A stretch of 64,000 nt of DNA, taken from NCBI RefSeq assembly GCF_003015185.1, contig NZ_CP027860.1, positions 2,604,001-2,668,000 on the forward strand, in the 5' to 3' direction. Source of the stretch: Ahniella affigens. GTDB lineage: Bacteria; Pseudomonadota; Gammaproteobacteria; Xanthomonadales; Ahniellaceae. Made by a program: the position numbers and the translations under genes. Shown piece after piece: positions 48,679-57,607 of this stretch. Under the pieces are notes generated by a model. That model was given only the letters and a program-made list of their open reading frames with translations, searched no databases and was not told the DNA's origin. The stretch's first letter is position 1, and the number at the start of each line of letters is the position of its first letter.

Positions 48679-49764
48679 TTACTTACCTACCACCTGAAAG
48701 CCTTCCCCAGCCGACGGCTGTCGAACATTCGGGTGCAAGGCAAACACGCACTCAAGAAACGGCTGCACGTTGCTCCAAGTCGTCTTGCTCTCGTAGGCCG
48801 CACGAAGTGCTTTGCCAAAATCGACCATGTTCGGCTCTTCCTGAAGATGCGCCGTCATGGCCGCAGATTTATCAGCTGTCGCGTGCAAGGTATGGTTCTG
48901 CGCAGGGTAAGAGTGAAACTCCATGATGAACCCTGGCCCCGCATAGGTATTTCCGTTCAACGAACACTTTGTTGTTGATTTGGGGCTTTGACGATCAACA
49001 TGGCCTTCGGCAAAACTGTCCTGGAGCATGTGGAGAATGCTTCCAAAGGCAATGTCCTTGATCTCCCGGCGCAACTTCGGCGCACCGAGCGCATAAAGAT
49101 CCTGAACGATCCATCCAGACTTTGAGAACACTTGATTCAAAGGCGCGAAATCGACCTCGTCCAATTCCGTATCGCGCGTATACGTTCCCTCGATGATCAG
49201 CCAATTGAACTTCGCCCAGCCAATCATGGACTCACGGGTTTTCTGGGGCGAATCGCCATCAGCAGCCATGGCATGCAAGAACTGCAAGTCGCCGAAATGC
49301 GTTCGGTAAAGTAGATTGCTGTTGCGTCCGTCAAAACGCTTGCCAGCCGCCGCCTTCTTCTCTGCGTCCGTAAACAACTGGTACCAACAGTATGGCTGCG
49401 TCTGGAACCGCACAGTGAATTGGGTCTTACATCGCGTACCACTGGCCTCCGAGGCATTGAGCCGAAACGGTGGGTCATCGTTCCAACGCACCCCCGCCAG
49501 CACGCCGACCGGCACATTGCTCGCACCCGGCCCAGTACAGATCGATCCACCGCAACCAAAGATCCGATTCGTCAGCTCTTCATGCGCCGGGTCACCAAAA
49601 CTATAGACACCCAAGGTTGCCGCGTTAATCGTGAGCGTGTTCAACCAACTACCGCTGATCTCAGCAATGTCCCGCTCCTGCGGACTCGCGACCGGGGCGA
49701 GCTGAAACGCGCTTGCACCAGAAGCCGCCAGAAGACACGTGGCAAGCCACGGTAATCTACGCAT
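48679..49764 (-). CDS. Secreted zinc-dependent phospholipase-C-like protein, copy 2
   Basis: 361 residues, same length as copy 1 (34053-35138) and over nine-tenths identical by eye. Signal peptide MRRLPWLATCLLAASGASAF. The zinc motif GSILHMLQDSFAEGH and the DPAHEELTNRIFGCGGS segment are unchanged. Differences are scattered, for example Gln-Ala/Asn-Ala near TLTI(Q/N)AAT. Upstream similarity continues over about 90 bp (GAATCCCC, GCCTGTCTAG) and downstream into shared repeats, so a unit of about 1.25 kb was copied. Two functional copies imply a dosage benefit or ongoing diversification. Confidence 0.75.
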   Translation of the reverse strand: MRRLPWLATCLLAASGASAFQLAPVASPQERDIAEISGSWLNTLTINAATLGVYSFGDPAHEELTNRIFGCGGSICTGPGASNVPVGVLAGVRWNDDPPFRLNASEASGTRCKTQFTVRFQTQPYCWYQLFTDAEKKAAAGKRFDGRNSNLLYRTHFGDLQFLHAMAADGDSPQKTRESMIGWAKFNWLIIEGTYTRDTELDEVDFAPLNQVFSKSGWIVQDLYALGAPKLRREIKDIAFGSILHMLQDSFAEGHVDRQSPKSTTKCSLNGNTYAGPGFIMEFHSYPAQNHTLHATADKSAAMTAHLQEEPNMVDFGKALRAAYESKTTWSNVQPFLECVFALHPNVRQPSAGEGFQVVGK

Positions 49765-50078
49765 AGCAGAATCCCCAAGATCTAGGATGATGGTTACGTC
49801 CGAGCGTAAATCACTTCAATACGCCTGTCTAGGGCTGTTCATGCCTTACGGTTCAGTCATCTGCACAAGTAGAACGCCAACCCAGGAGCCAACTTTAGAT
49901 GACTAGTACTTCGGTACCCTTTGTGGACGGCCACTTTTCGGTTCTTCTGAGCCGATTTGCCGAGCCAATTGGGTCACCAGCCATCGCCCTTTGAACGCCG
50001 CACACCTGTGGCGCCGCTTGCGGGGTTCAACAGTCATCAAAGGCATGTAGCCGAACCGGTCTGGGCTTGTACTCGCCC
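49765..50078 (+). other. Non-coding gap with one D1 remnant
   Basis: 49920-49960 has CTTTGTGGACGGCCACTTTTC and GAGCCGATTTGCCGAGCC, a degraded D1 unit. The remainder shows no gene. Confidence 0.5.
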
Positions 50079-50438
50079 TCAATTCTCAATCTGCTTCTGC
50101 ACGCACTCTTTGCGCACAGCATCGATGTACGTCTGCTTCGACTCTGTTCTGCCCCTGCAGATACTCTGTACGAGATCAGTCACTGCTGACGACCTGCCTG
50201 AGCTCACACTCGATGCGAACTTCCCATCTACGATTCGGGAGACCTCGTTCCCAATTTCTTCGATTGACGGGCACGTCTCTGATCTTTTCTCAGGAACATC
50301 TAGGCTGGCGGCTAATGCGCGTATTGCCATAAGTTCATCGTTGGCTCTACCCAGTTTGCCCAGGGTTCCCACAAACAGCGCAATCGATATTAGTGAGACT
50401 GCAACCAACACCAAATTCGTGACCGATTCTCGCTTCAT
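50079..50438 (-). CDS. Small membrane-anchored hypothetical protein
   Basis: 119 residues from ATG 50438 (MKRESVTNLVLVAV), with GTGAGGG upstream. One N-terminal transmembrane helix (NLVLVAVSLISIALFVGTLG), then a soluble, probably periplasmic part with two cysteines (ETCPSIEE, QSICRG) that could pair, plus a third in KECVQ. An earlier ATG at 50507 would overlap the upstream gene by 31 bp. Downstream partner of the 221-residue membrane protein at 50477-51142. Function unknown. Confidence 0.6.
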   Translation of the reverse strand: MKRESVTNLVLVAVSLISIALFVGTLGKLGRANDELMAIRALAASLDVPEKRSETCPSIEEIGNEVSRIVDGKFASSVSSGRSSAVTDLVQSICRGRTESKQTYIDAVRKECVQKQIEN

Positions 50439-50476
50439 CGTTTCGCCCTCACTGTCAAACACCTCTAACGCTGCTG

Positions 50477-51142
50477 CTAAGAGCCCCTTGCTTGCTTCAC
50501 GAGACATATCGTGGCGACACTTGAGACGCAAGCAGCGAATACCAGAATGATGCAGAATAGAATCGTTTCCTGTGACACTTGATTAAGATGCGCTCCTACT
50601 CCGAGCGCTATCAAGAAGTACGACACCACATCCAACGCTAGTGAAGCGTAGAACATCACGGTTAGCCGCGGGTGCTCACCTCTCATGTCCAAGAGTGTGG
50701 ACAACTCAAGCGTGACTAGCACCAGAACTGCCGAAAGGCTGGTGCTGACAACCAGCTCGTCGTACTTTGTCTTGGTGTCTGCAAAGCCGCTGGCCGCAGA
50801 GAGCGCAACTGGCACCAAGACGGCAATGACTATGAAAGCCCATGTCCTCGGTTGCGAGAAGCACACGTCAAACAGCGACTCTGCTGAGCCGTCCACAACG
50901 ATTCTGCGACAGATTCTTATGACTCCCACAACCTGAAGTAGGTAAAGCACCATCCAGAACGTCAGGAAGTAGACTTTGATGCCTTCCTTTCTGGCGTCTA
51001 CATCGTTCACGTGATCAAGAGCAGCTGTCGGTGCCGAACTCTCAGTCGCTGAAGCGCCGCTCTCCTGAGCGTGTGAATAGTGGGGAGTAAGAACCAACAG
51101 AACCGCAAACAGAATTGACAGAAAAGCCGCTATGAGTTTCAT
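50477..51142 (-). CDS. Multi-pass membrane hypothetical protein with signal peptide
   Basis: 221 residues from ATG 51142, GGAG upstream. An N-terminal signal (LIAAFLSILFAVLLVLTPHYSHA) is followed by about five transmembrane helices (FLTFWMVLYLLQVVGVIRI, AFIVIAVLVPVALSAASGF, VLVLVTLELSTLL, ASLALDVVSYFLIALGVG, ETILFCIILVFAACVSSVA). No recognised domain. It is paired with the small protein downstream. Together with the 51573-52819 pair, four small envelope proteins lie head to tail, separated by a D-repeat stretch. Confidence 0.65.
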   Translation of the reverse strand: MKLIAAFLSILFAVLLVLTPHYSHAQESGASATESSAPTAALDHVNDVDARKEGIKVYFLTFWMVLYLLQVVGVIRICRRIVVDGSAESLFDVCFSQPRTWAFIVIAVLVPVALSAASGFADTKTKYDELVVSTSLSAVLVLVTLELSTLLDMRGEHPRLTVMFYASLALDVVSYFLIALGVGAHLNQVSQETILFCIILVFAACVSSVATICLVKQARGS

Positions 51143-51572
51143 TGATGCACTCCACGTACTCGTTGTAGCGCCAAGCAGACACCGGTCTGCAAAACTTTCC
51201 ATGACTAGTGTCTCAAGCTGTCAATTTCTCTCATTGCCCTTATCGACGGTTCTGCCGATCTCCCTGGACATCGATGGACGCCCCGAACCCGCTCGACGGC
51301 CTCCGGAATAACGCTCTATAGAATGCGAGACCACTCACCCCAACGCCTGCAAATCCGCCCAGAAACGGTTCGATTAAAGGTGCCGATCAAAGTGGCTGTC
51401 CACCCGCCACCCGAACCCGCCCCCAATCCGCGTCTTTCAGGAAGCGAGGTAAGCCTCCATCGATCCCCCATCGTGACCTCACACTGGGCAGCCACTTTTC
51501 CGTCATTTGAGGAGCTACTGGACTGTCTATACGCCTGAAGTGCCCGTCCGAGTCTGGAGTTGTGCTGTGTTG
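51143..51572 (+). repeat. Non-coding gap with D-type repeats
   Basis: GATCTCCCTGGACATCGATGG near 51259 (as at 36117), CAAAGTGGCTGTCCACCCGCC near 51386-51406 (as at 45920), and GGGCAGCCACTTTTCCGTC near 51488. No gene. Confidence 0.55.
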
Positions 51573-52211
51573 TCACTTCTGACCGGCAGCCGCGCCTGAG
51601 CTGTTGGGGTGATCGCCAACTGGAGCCAATGAGTCATCGCTTCCGACACTTTCACTGGGCTGGCTATCGACAGCAGAAAGGTCGACGTTCTGCGATTGTC
51701 CTCCGCCATCAGATTTTTCAATCGTGCCGACAACGCTAATGGGATAGACCACGGTTACATACAAATAGAAAAAGGCTATCGACAAAAAAAGAACGGCAAC
51801 TCCGACAACAGGCGTCGATATCGTAATCTTGTCAGATAGCGAGATGGCCGTTATGCCGGTCTGCCTGACTTGCATAAACGCCATAACGACGCCCGACACC
51901 ACCACAATAAAAACCAAAACAAAGATTGCGATACTAGAATAGCGATGCCACGTCCATGTTTCAGAACGATGGCGCATGTCGTTGGCGTAGGACTCAACGT
52001 AGCGCGCATTGAGGACAACTTCGATTGCTTCCCTATGACGCGCTAGCGCATAAAGACACTTTTCATTTCTTGTATCGTCTGACATATCTGAATCGCTACC
52101 CGTACATGCGGCAGTGATCCCTTGAGTCAAAGTACCTTCGGAGACGTCTTCTGCCCTTGTTGGCGCCACAAATGAAAGCAGCACAAAGACAATCAGCAAT
52201 ACGCGAATCAT
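51573..52211 (-). CDS. Membrane hypothetical protein, partner of periplasmic protein
   Basis: 212 residues from ATG 52211, overlapping the upstream gene's stop by 4 bp (ATGA). Signal peptide MIRVLLIVFVLLSFVAPTRA; a soluble part with two cysteines (AACTGSDS, EKCLYALARH); two transmembrane helices (IAIFVLVFIVVVSGVVMAF, VVGVAVLFLSIAFFYLYVTVV); and a Ser/Gly/Asp-rich tail. No recognised domain. The gene pair is conserved in layout with the 50079-51142 pair: envelope protein plus membrane partner. Confidence 0.62.
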   Translation of the reverse strand: MIRVLLIVFVLLSFVAPTRAEDVSEGTLTQGITAACTGSDSDMSDDTRNEKCLYALARHREAIEVVLNARYVESYANDMRHRSETWTWHRYSSIAIFVLVFIVVVSGVVMAFMQVRQTGITAISLSDKITISTPVVGVAVLFLSIAFFYLYVTVVYPISVVGTIEKSDGGGQSQNVDLSAVDSQPSESVGSDDSLAPVGDHPNSSGAAAGQK

Positions 52212-52819
52212 GGCTGACCTCGCTGCTTCTTCGTAGCAGCTCTTAGAAGCTCTGCAAGCGACTCTTGCATGCAAGGCAATGAGTCCAGTTCAGACTCGGC
52301 TTTACCGATAGTCTTGAGCCATTCCCGCGCCGCGCTTTCCAGCTCAGACGATATCTTGCACGGCCTAACAAGTGAAGCCAAGTCGGGCCTATTATTCGGC
52401 TGAATCTTCGGATCGATGAATGGACCACTGTTAATGGGCTTGATATCCGGAATTCCCTGACAACTAGGGCAGTTCGTCAATATCTTCAGTGCTTCTCCAG
52501 GCACCTTGTATTCGTCTAAACGGAAAATTGTCTGCTCGTTGCCCAAAACATCCCTGAACCGCCCAGACTCGACAACGTAGTCCACATCCGATTGATCAAG
52601 GCGCTCCAGGACAGCTGGTGCGTCTTCAGCACGCACTGAAAACATCTTCGAACCCGATCCATTCCCGAATTGTCTCGTTTGAGCAACGTCTAACGCTGAC
52701 TCCAACGGCAACGCCGGCGGCGCTTCCGGCATAATTTCCTTCGCACCCGAAACACCCTGAGCGTGTGCTGCGGATATCGCCATCACAATTAGTAGCGCCA
52801 AAACTGGAATTCGCTTCAT
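52208..52819 (-). CDS. Periplasmic hypothetical protein
   Basis: 203 residues from ATG 52819 (MKRIPVLALLIVMAISAAHA signal). The mature chain has five cysteines, three of them close together (TNCPSCQGIPD, RPCKISSE, LPCMQES), suggesting disulphides or metal binding. No hydrophobic segment after the signal. GAGGTCAAATG-like spacing supports the chosen start. First gene of a coupled pair. The function is unknown. Confidence 0.62.
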   Translation of the reverse strand: MKRIPVLALLIVMAISAAHAQGVSGAKEIMPEAPPALPLESALDVAQTRQFGNGSGSKMFSVRAEDAPAVLERLDQSDVDYVVESGRFRDVLGNEQTIFRLDEYKVPGEALKILTNCPSCQGIPDIKPINSGPFIDPKIQPNNRPDLASLVRPCKISSELESAAREWLKTIGKAESELDSLPCMQESLAELLRAATKKQRGQP

Positions 52820-53225
52820 TTGACCTCCCCGCACTCTTCAATAGACGCCCACCCACAATCTTCCGATTGACAATTCGTGGACACCCACCTGTTTGCGGCT
52901 CCTCGCTAGCCTTGTTCCGAGGGGCTGTCCGCGATCCCTCCTCGATCCCACCACGATGTAGCTCGCTGACCAAGAACTGAACGCTGCCTATGAATCAGAT
53001 AGTGGCCAGACTGAGCCGAACCTCTCACCCGGTGGATGACCCCCGAGGATAGGACCTCCCTGGACTGACCCTGCCTAGCTCTGATCGCCAATTTCCGAGC
53101 GCACAGCTGGACTTCGGCACCCAGATAGCAACAGAGAAGCGAACAGAACAGATGCGAACGAGCGAACCGTCTCCATGAATTCTCCCGTTTGCGTGAGTGG
53201 CCAGTAGCCTCCGACATCGAAATCC
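52820..53225 (+). repeat. Non-coding gap with D2 palindrome
   Basis: D2 copy at about 52877-52940: CGTGGACACCCACCTGTTTG, GGCTCCTCGCTAGCC, GAGGGGCTGTCCGCGATCCC. GACCTCCCTGGACTGACCC near 53052. A stretch shared with 56520-56590 (GCTCGCTGACCAA, GAACGCTGCCTATGAATCAG, GAGCCGAACCTCTCACCCG) shows a longer duplicated flank. No gene. Confidence 0.6.
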
Positions 53226-54245
53226 TCAAACCCAATCTACGCCATCGAACACCCGCGCCGCGGGCAAAACGGGGATGCCAAGGGCGCGAAGCAAGTTGGA
53301 TGGAGCGGGCATGCCATCGGCAGGCACATAGCCCTTCGACAATGCTAGCGACGCCCTTGGGCCAAGCAGCGTCGCGGTCATTCGTGCAACCTGATCGCGA
53401 GTAAACATCGTCATGACCGCATCGTCTGTATAGTCCATGAAGTTCATGAACATGTCGCCGTCTGGCCCGTTATTGCAACTCACATTCGGATACCTGGGAG
53501 CGCCAGTATTTGCATTTGCCTGATTCGGCGTATCGGCAACATTGTCGGAGTGCAGACACCCTCCTCTATCATCGCCCCAGATATGCAAGAGGTTCAACCA
53601 GTGTCCCACCTCGTGAACTGCGGTCCTACCAAGATCGTAAGGCGAGACGGCAGACCCACCGACACCAAACGCAGTCACATTGATCACGACACCATCCGTC
53701 GACGCGTTACCACCGGGAAACTGGGCATAACCCAACAGACCGCCCTGAATCGGACAAACCCACAAATTAAGATAGCTACTTGCGGGCCAGGCGCTCATCC
53801 CGCTACCGGCTTCCTTGATCAGGCTATCCAACGTAATTGTGGCCTGATCGTCTCGGCCGTCGTAGGGATACGAACCGTTAATGGCAGTTCTAGTGATCCC
53901 ACTGGTTGGATTCCCGCCGGGGTCGCGGTTGGCAAGTACAAACTCGATCATTGCATCCGCTGCATAGGGCGCGAATGGCGCCGGAACGCTAGCAACATCG
54001 GCGTTCCGCTTCCTAAAGTTCTCGTTCAGCGCGCGAATCTGGCTGTCGATCTGCGCATCGCTGACGTTTTCAGCGGCATTGCTGTAGAGGACATGAACCA
54101 CAACAGGAATGGTAGTGACCTGAGCAATTCCAGTTGTCTTGATGAGAGCCGACTGCACTTCGATGGTTCGCCTACGATCGCGATACTCCGCTGACGACGC
54201 TGCCATTTGGATGTGGTGTGGCATGGTTCCGCAGATTCTTGGCAT
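53226..54245 (-). CDS. M43-family (pappalysin-like) zinc metalloprotease
   Basis: 339 residues from ATG 54245, preceded by GAGGAGATTGAGGTT; longer readings ignore this strong ribosome-binding site. The zinc motif HEVGHWLNLLH is complete, with the metzincin Met-turn in MFMNFMDYTDDAVMTMFT. The N-terminal IPVVVHVLYSNAAENVSD and ALNENFRKRNAD are typical of M43B cytophagalysin/ulilysin-like proteases. No obvious signal peptide. Protease that could act outside the cell if exported by another route. MITE copy 4 lies 68 bp upstream and a D2 repeat gap lies downstream. Confidence 0.87.
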   Translation of the reverse strand: MPRICGTMPHHIQMAASSAEYRDRRRTIEVQSALIKTTGIAQVTTIPVVVHVLYSNAAENVSDAQIDSQIRALNENFRKRNADVASVPAPFAPYAADAMIEFVLANRDPGGNPTSGITRTAINGSYPYDGRDDQATITLDSLIKEAGSGMSAWPASSYLNLWVCPIQGGLLGYAQFPGGNASTDGVVINVTAFGVGGSAVSPYDLGRTAVHEVGHWLNLLHIWGDDRGGCLHSDNVADTPNQANANTGAPRYPNVSCNNGPDGDMFMNFMDYTDDAVMTMFTRDQVARMTATLLGPRASLALSKGYVPADGMPAPSNLLRALGIPVLPAARVFDGVDWV

Positions 54246-54313
54246 AACCTCAATCTCCTCAGGAGACGCGCGCGATCGCGCCACCACTTTGTCTTTGATG
54301 TGAACAGCGCCAG

Positions 54314-54465
54314 GGAGGGTCTAACTCGCTCCATCCTGGAATTTCAGACCCGCAACGAGTCCGGCGCCCGTCGAGACTCGCTTGTCCAGAGTCAAGCACT
54401 TTCGTGCTCGACTCTGAGCGGGCCATTCAAGGCCCGCATCGCCTCTAAATACATTCAGAGACTTC
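54314..54465 (+). mobile_element. 152-bp MITE, copy 4 (diverged)
   Basis: Same length and module order as copies 1-3 but more diverged: starts GGAGGGTCTAACTCGCTCC, middle CCAGAGTCAAGCACTTTCG / CGTGCTCGACTCTG, ends CATTCAGAGACTTC. Flanks CCAG (54310-54313) and CTAG (54466-54469). The only copy in the accessory region and apparently the oldest. 54470-54729 has no supported gene. Confidence 0.8.
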
Positions 54466-54729
54466 CTAGTCTCGCTGAACGAATGCAGCGGACTGGATTC
54501 ACCGAGTACACTCAACTCCAACATAAACTCGACGGACTTGCCAAGAAAGTGGTGCGACAGCCCAAATCCTCTCACTCCTATCTCGCTACAAACCCGTGGG
54601 TTACCGAACTCGCTGGCACCCATCTTTTTGCAAACCCAAGCCGCCCCGAAGCGAGTGACTGCCGAGTACTTCGTCTTTCAGGTTCCCGAAGGACAAGATC
54701 AGGCCGAAATGACAATACGGCTGTCTTGA

Positions 54730-56055
54730 TCAGAATAGCGAGAACGGGCTGCCGATGAACAACCCGACGGATCCCTGATCCGTTGATGTCCATCCCAAGC
54801 GAATACCAGCATTCAGACTGCCCTCAGGATCTTTGAAGAGGTAAATCGGCAAATCCAAACCACTCGCATCACTCTTGAGATCGTGCGTCGCACGCAAAGC
54901 GTAGCCAATTCCCGAAACCTGACCGCGCGCCTCAAGGTACATCAGGTGCTTCCGCTTCTCAGTCGGCGCCGCGAGACTGCCGGTTACGCATTCGAGCACT
55001 GGCATTTCGGAATTTGTACAAGCGGTCGCTTCGTCTGCAGGCTTATAAGCATTCTGGATCGTCGCGCCCAGGGAATAGAATCGGGTCGAGTTAGGGGGTA
55101 CCCAGCCGAAGTATCCATTTACGCTCCAGGGATTCTCTGAACTGCTGATCTCTTCAAGATCTGGCCCAAAAAAGTCGAACGATTCGTATCCGACCCGCCC
55201 TGACAGCCCCCATGTCCACCGAAACGCCTCTCGATCCCATCGGCTCGGATCATAGAAGAGCGCTTTGAGTCTAGGATACTCGTCCAACTTACCCTCATTA
55301 GCCAAACCCTCCATAACCGCGGCAGTGTCGCAGGGGGTTCCAAGCACTGATGTATCGATCCCAGCTGCCTTACAAATTGCGTCTGCGGTTTTAATGTCAA
55401 ACACCTCGCCAATTTCCTTTACATACCAACGCGAGAAGGACACTCCAATCTCTGTCGAGTTTGCAAGACCATCCAGAGTCGCTATTTCGGTAATGCCATC
55501 AGCGGCTTCGGACAGCGGTGCTGATAAAGTCAATGCCGAAGTCGTGAACGACTTGACGCCATTCTGATACGCATATGACAGTTCAGCTGCGTATTTGAAC
55601 GTTGCGCGGGTATCATCGGTCGACGCTAGAAGTTCAAGGCCGGTGCTAGCAGGCCCGTTTTCTCGCTCCAAGGGTGCACTCGAACCGTCCATCAAGAACG
55701 CGTTAGCGACGAATCGACTTTTACTCTCTCGCGTTGCCAGGAGCGCCGAAAGTTGCGCTTCTCGCGCGCCATCCAACGACGATGAATCCGCCGTGCTGCG
55801 CCCATCCGCAGCCTCCGGGTGTCCGGATTCCGGGACTTCTGGCCGACCAGTAATGGCATTACTAGCGGCTAATTCTGACAGAACTTCCTCTCTGACTTCG
55901 GCCTTGAGCTCAACCCGAACCTCTGCCCTAACTCGATCGAGCAATGCTGCAATTTGCGCAAGCTGCTCGTCGGTATAGTCTGAGGCTGCTCTAGACTCTT
56001 TGACGCCGAGCGTCGACAAGATTGCTACCGCAAGTATCTTGTACCCAATGTTCAT
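54730..56055 (-). CDS. Exported outer-membrane-like hypothetical protein
   Basis: 441 residues from ATG 56055, with AAAGGAGGCGTC directly before it (an excellent ribosome-binding site). Signal peptide up to about GVKESRAA. Then a short coiled-coil stretch (AQIAALLDRVRAEVRVELKAEVREEVL), a linker, and a beta-rich C-terminal half with alternating amphipathic strands that ends in Phe (FIGSPFSLF), as outer membrane beta-barrels do. No named family was recognised. It starts 10 bp after a 93-residue partner gene and is probably co-transcribed with it. Confidence 0.72.
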   Translation of the reverse strand: MNIGYKILAVAILSTLGVKESRAASDYTDEQLAQIAALLDRVRAEVRVELKAEVREEVLSELAASNAITGRPEVPESGHPEAADGRSTADSSSLDGAREAQLSALLATRESKSRFVANAFLMDGSSAPLERENGPASTGLELLASTDDTRATFKYAAELSYAYQNGVKSFTTSALTLSAPLSEAADGITEIATLDGLANSTEIGVSFSRWYVKEIGEVFDIKTADAICKAAGIDTSVLGTPCDTAAVMEGLANEGKLDEYPRLKALFYDPSRWDREAFRWTWGLSGRVGYESFDFFGPDLEEISSSENPWSVNGYFGWVPPNSTRFYSLGATIQNAYKPADEATACTNSEMPVLECVTGSLAAPTEKRKHLMYLEARGQVSGIGYALRATHDLKSDASGLDLPIYLFKDPEGSLNAGIRLGWTSTDQGSVGLFIGSPFSLF

Positions 56056-56065
56056 GACGCCTCCT

Positions 56066-56347
56066 TTACACCTTGAATCGTACGTATCCGACCGCCTCAA
56101 TGTAGCCAGGAGGTATCTTCGATGCCTTGATTTCCAAGAGATTATTCTGCTTTGCATCAGTGACTAAAATCCCAAGTGCACCACCCGGACTACCGTCCAT
56201 CTTCCAGATAAGAAGATGGACTTCCCCTTCTTCGAGTGGCAGGGACGCCTTGCCATTCTTAATGTTCAAGTCCTGGTTCCCGACTGTCGCCCAGTAGCCC
56301 TTCAGCTTCGAGCCAGAGAACGAGAACCTAACTACCTTCTTAGCCAT
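56066..56347 (-). CDS. Small cytoplasmic hypothetical protein
   Basis: 93 residues, GGGAG 7 bp before ATG 56347. Beta-rich (VVRFSFSGSKLKGYWATVG, EGEVHLLIWKMDGSPGGALGI) with no signal peptide. First gene of a two-gene unit with the outer-membrane-like protein. Perhaps a carbohydrate-binding-like or chaperone-like small domain; not recognised. Confidence 0.6.
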   Translation of the reverse strand: MAKKVVRFSFSGSKLKGYWATVGNQDLNIKNGKASLPLEEGEVHLLIWKMDGSPGGALGILVTDAKQNNLLEIKASKIPPGYIEAVGYVRFKV

Positions 56348-56833
56348 GTGCTTCTCCCGTTAGTGCCTGAGGACTACAAATCGGAAGCGCCACAACATTG
56401 GCGCTCTTGTTGCTATTGGCCCACTCTTGCCGGCCTATTCGTGACTCTTGGACATCCATTTTTTTGCGGCTCTTCGCAAGCCTTTCGCCGAGGGGCTTTC
56501 CACGATCCCACCGCGATGTCGCTCGCTGACCAAACATTGAACGCTGCCTACGAATCAGACAGTGCCCAGAATGAGCCGAACCTCTCACCCGACTCTTGGA
56601 CACCCACCTGTTTGCTGCTCCTAGCAAGCCTTGCGCCGGGTGGCTGTCCACGATCCCTCAACGATCCCTCACAAGTGCTATGCCTGATTTGGCGGTATCG
56701 GGATGGTTCTGGCGTTTGCGCCGATGAATTCGTTCGCTGTTGTTGTCTGCTGAACTCGGTCTGGCATACTGGTCTCAGCAGCGGCAGGGATACATCGAGA
56801 ACTTCAACAGCGGGACGGCATCGGGAGCATGCA
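56348..56833 (+). repeat. Non-coding gap with two D2 palindromes
   Basis: D2 copies at about 56450-56510 (TTGGACATCCATTTTTTTGC ... GGGGCTTTCCACGATCCC) and 56597-56655 (TTGGACACCCACCTGTTTGC ... GGTGGCTGTCCACGATCCC). Between them lies the same 70-bp flank as at 52960-53035. No gene before the next start. Confidence 0.65.
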
Positions 56834-57568
56834 ATGCGGACAATCTTTGGCGCGCTATGCGCAATTGGCAGCCTCGCCATCGCAACTTCAGTCCAAGCGC
56901 AGGTCTTTGCCGGCGACCGCGGGGCTGGGTGTGTCTTGATTCCCGCAGGGGGCGGCAACCACGTGATGACTATTACTGGCGCGGTGCCGGTGGGTAGCGC
57001 ATTGATGCTGGCCGCAGGGACCAGCAAGAATGCCACGATGGCATCGCCCACCCAGGTGAGTGACAACCGTGGCAATGTTTATACCGGCACGATGTCGCGC
57101 ATTCATCTGGACAATTTCGACTTGCGCGCGTTCACCTTTGTCGCGCCGATTACTCAGGCATTGCAGACGGGCGATCAAGTCACTTTGCATTATTCGGCTG
57201 CCGATATTGCAGGCGAAACGAGCTGTGCCAGCGCGTCACGCTTTGATGGGGTCGATGTCTCGACTCCGGTCATGCCCATCCTGACCGTTGGCGAGCAAAC
57301 AACCAATGCCACGTCGCACAGCGCCTCTACGGGCACGACGACGACAGCAAACTTGCTGATCTATGAAAGCGTGGTGATCAGTGGCAGCCACGGCGGCATT
57401 GGCGTGAATCCTGGAAATCCGATGAGCGTGGCCTGCAACGGCGCCAACAACTTCTGTGTGGTGCCGGCTTATCGGATTGTGTCGAGCGTTGGCAATTATG
57501 CGATTACGGCGATCACGACCAATCCGGTCAAGGCGACTGACCTGCCCGGTGATTTTCGGACCGATTGA
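56834..57568 (+). CDS. Secreted hypothetical protein
   Basis: 244 residues from ATG 56834 (MRTIFGALCAIGSLAIATSVQAQ, a clear signal peptide). Frames extending further upstream run through repeat DNA. The mature part is beta-rich with Gly, Ser and Thr and cysteines that could pair (AGCVLIP, ETSCASASRF, VACNGANNFCVVP). Resembles the secreted beta-sandwich proteins at 15.5-17.1 kb in composition, without clear homology. The stop lies where the IS3 element begins, so the original C-terminus may have been removed by it. Confidence 0.65.
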   Translation: MRTIFGALCAIGSLAIATSVQAQVFAGDRGAGCVLIPAGGGNHVMTITGAVPVGSALMLAAGTSKNATMASPTQVSDNRGNVYTGTMSRIHLDNFDLRAFTFVAPITQALQTGDQVTLHYSAADIAGETSCASASRFDGVDVSTPVMPILTVGEQTTNATSHSASTGTTTTANLLIYESVVISGSHGGIGVNPGNPMSVACNGANNFCVVPAYRIVSSVGNYAITAITTNPVKATDLPGDFRTD

Positions 57569-57607
57569 AAGTTGAGAAGATGGCTCCCGCCCCGAGCGAG
57601 GAGCAGT

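Noticed and set aside
54470-54729. Plus-strand frame following MITE copy 4.
   Set aside because: Part of the frame lies in the MITE, there is no start with a ribosome-binding site, and no similarity could be recognised.
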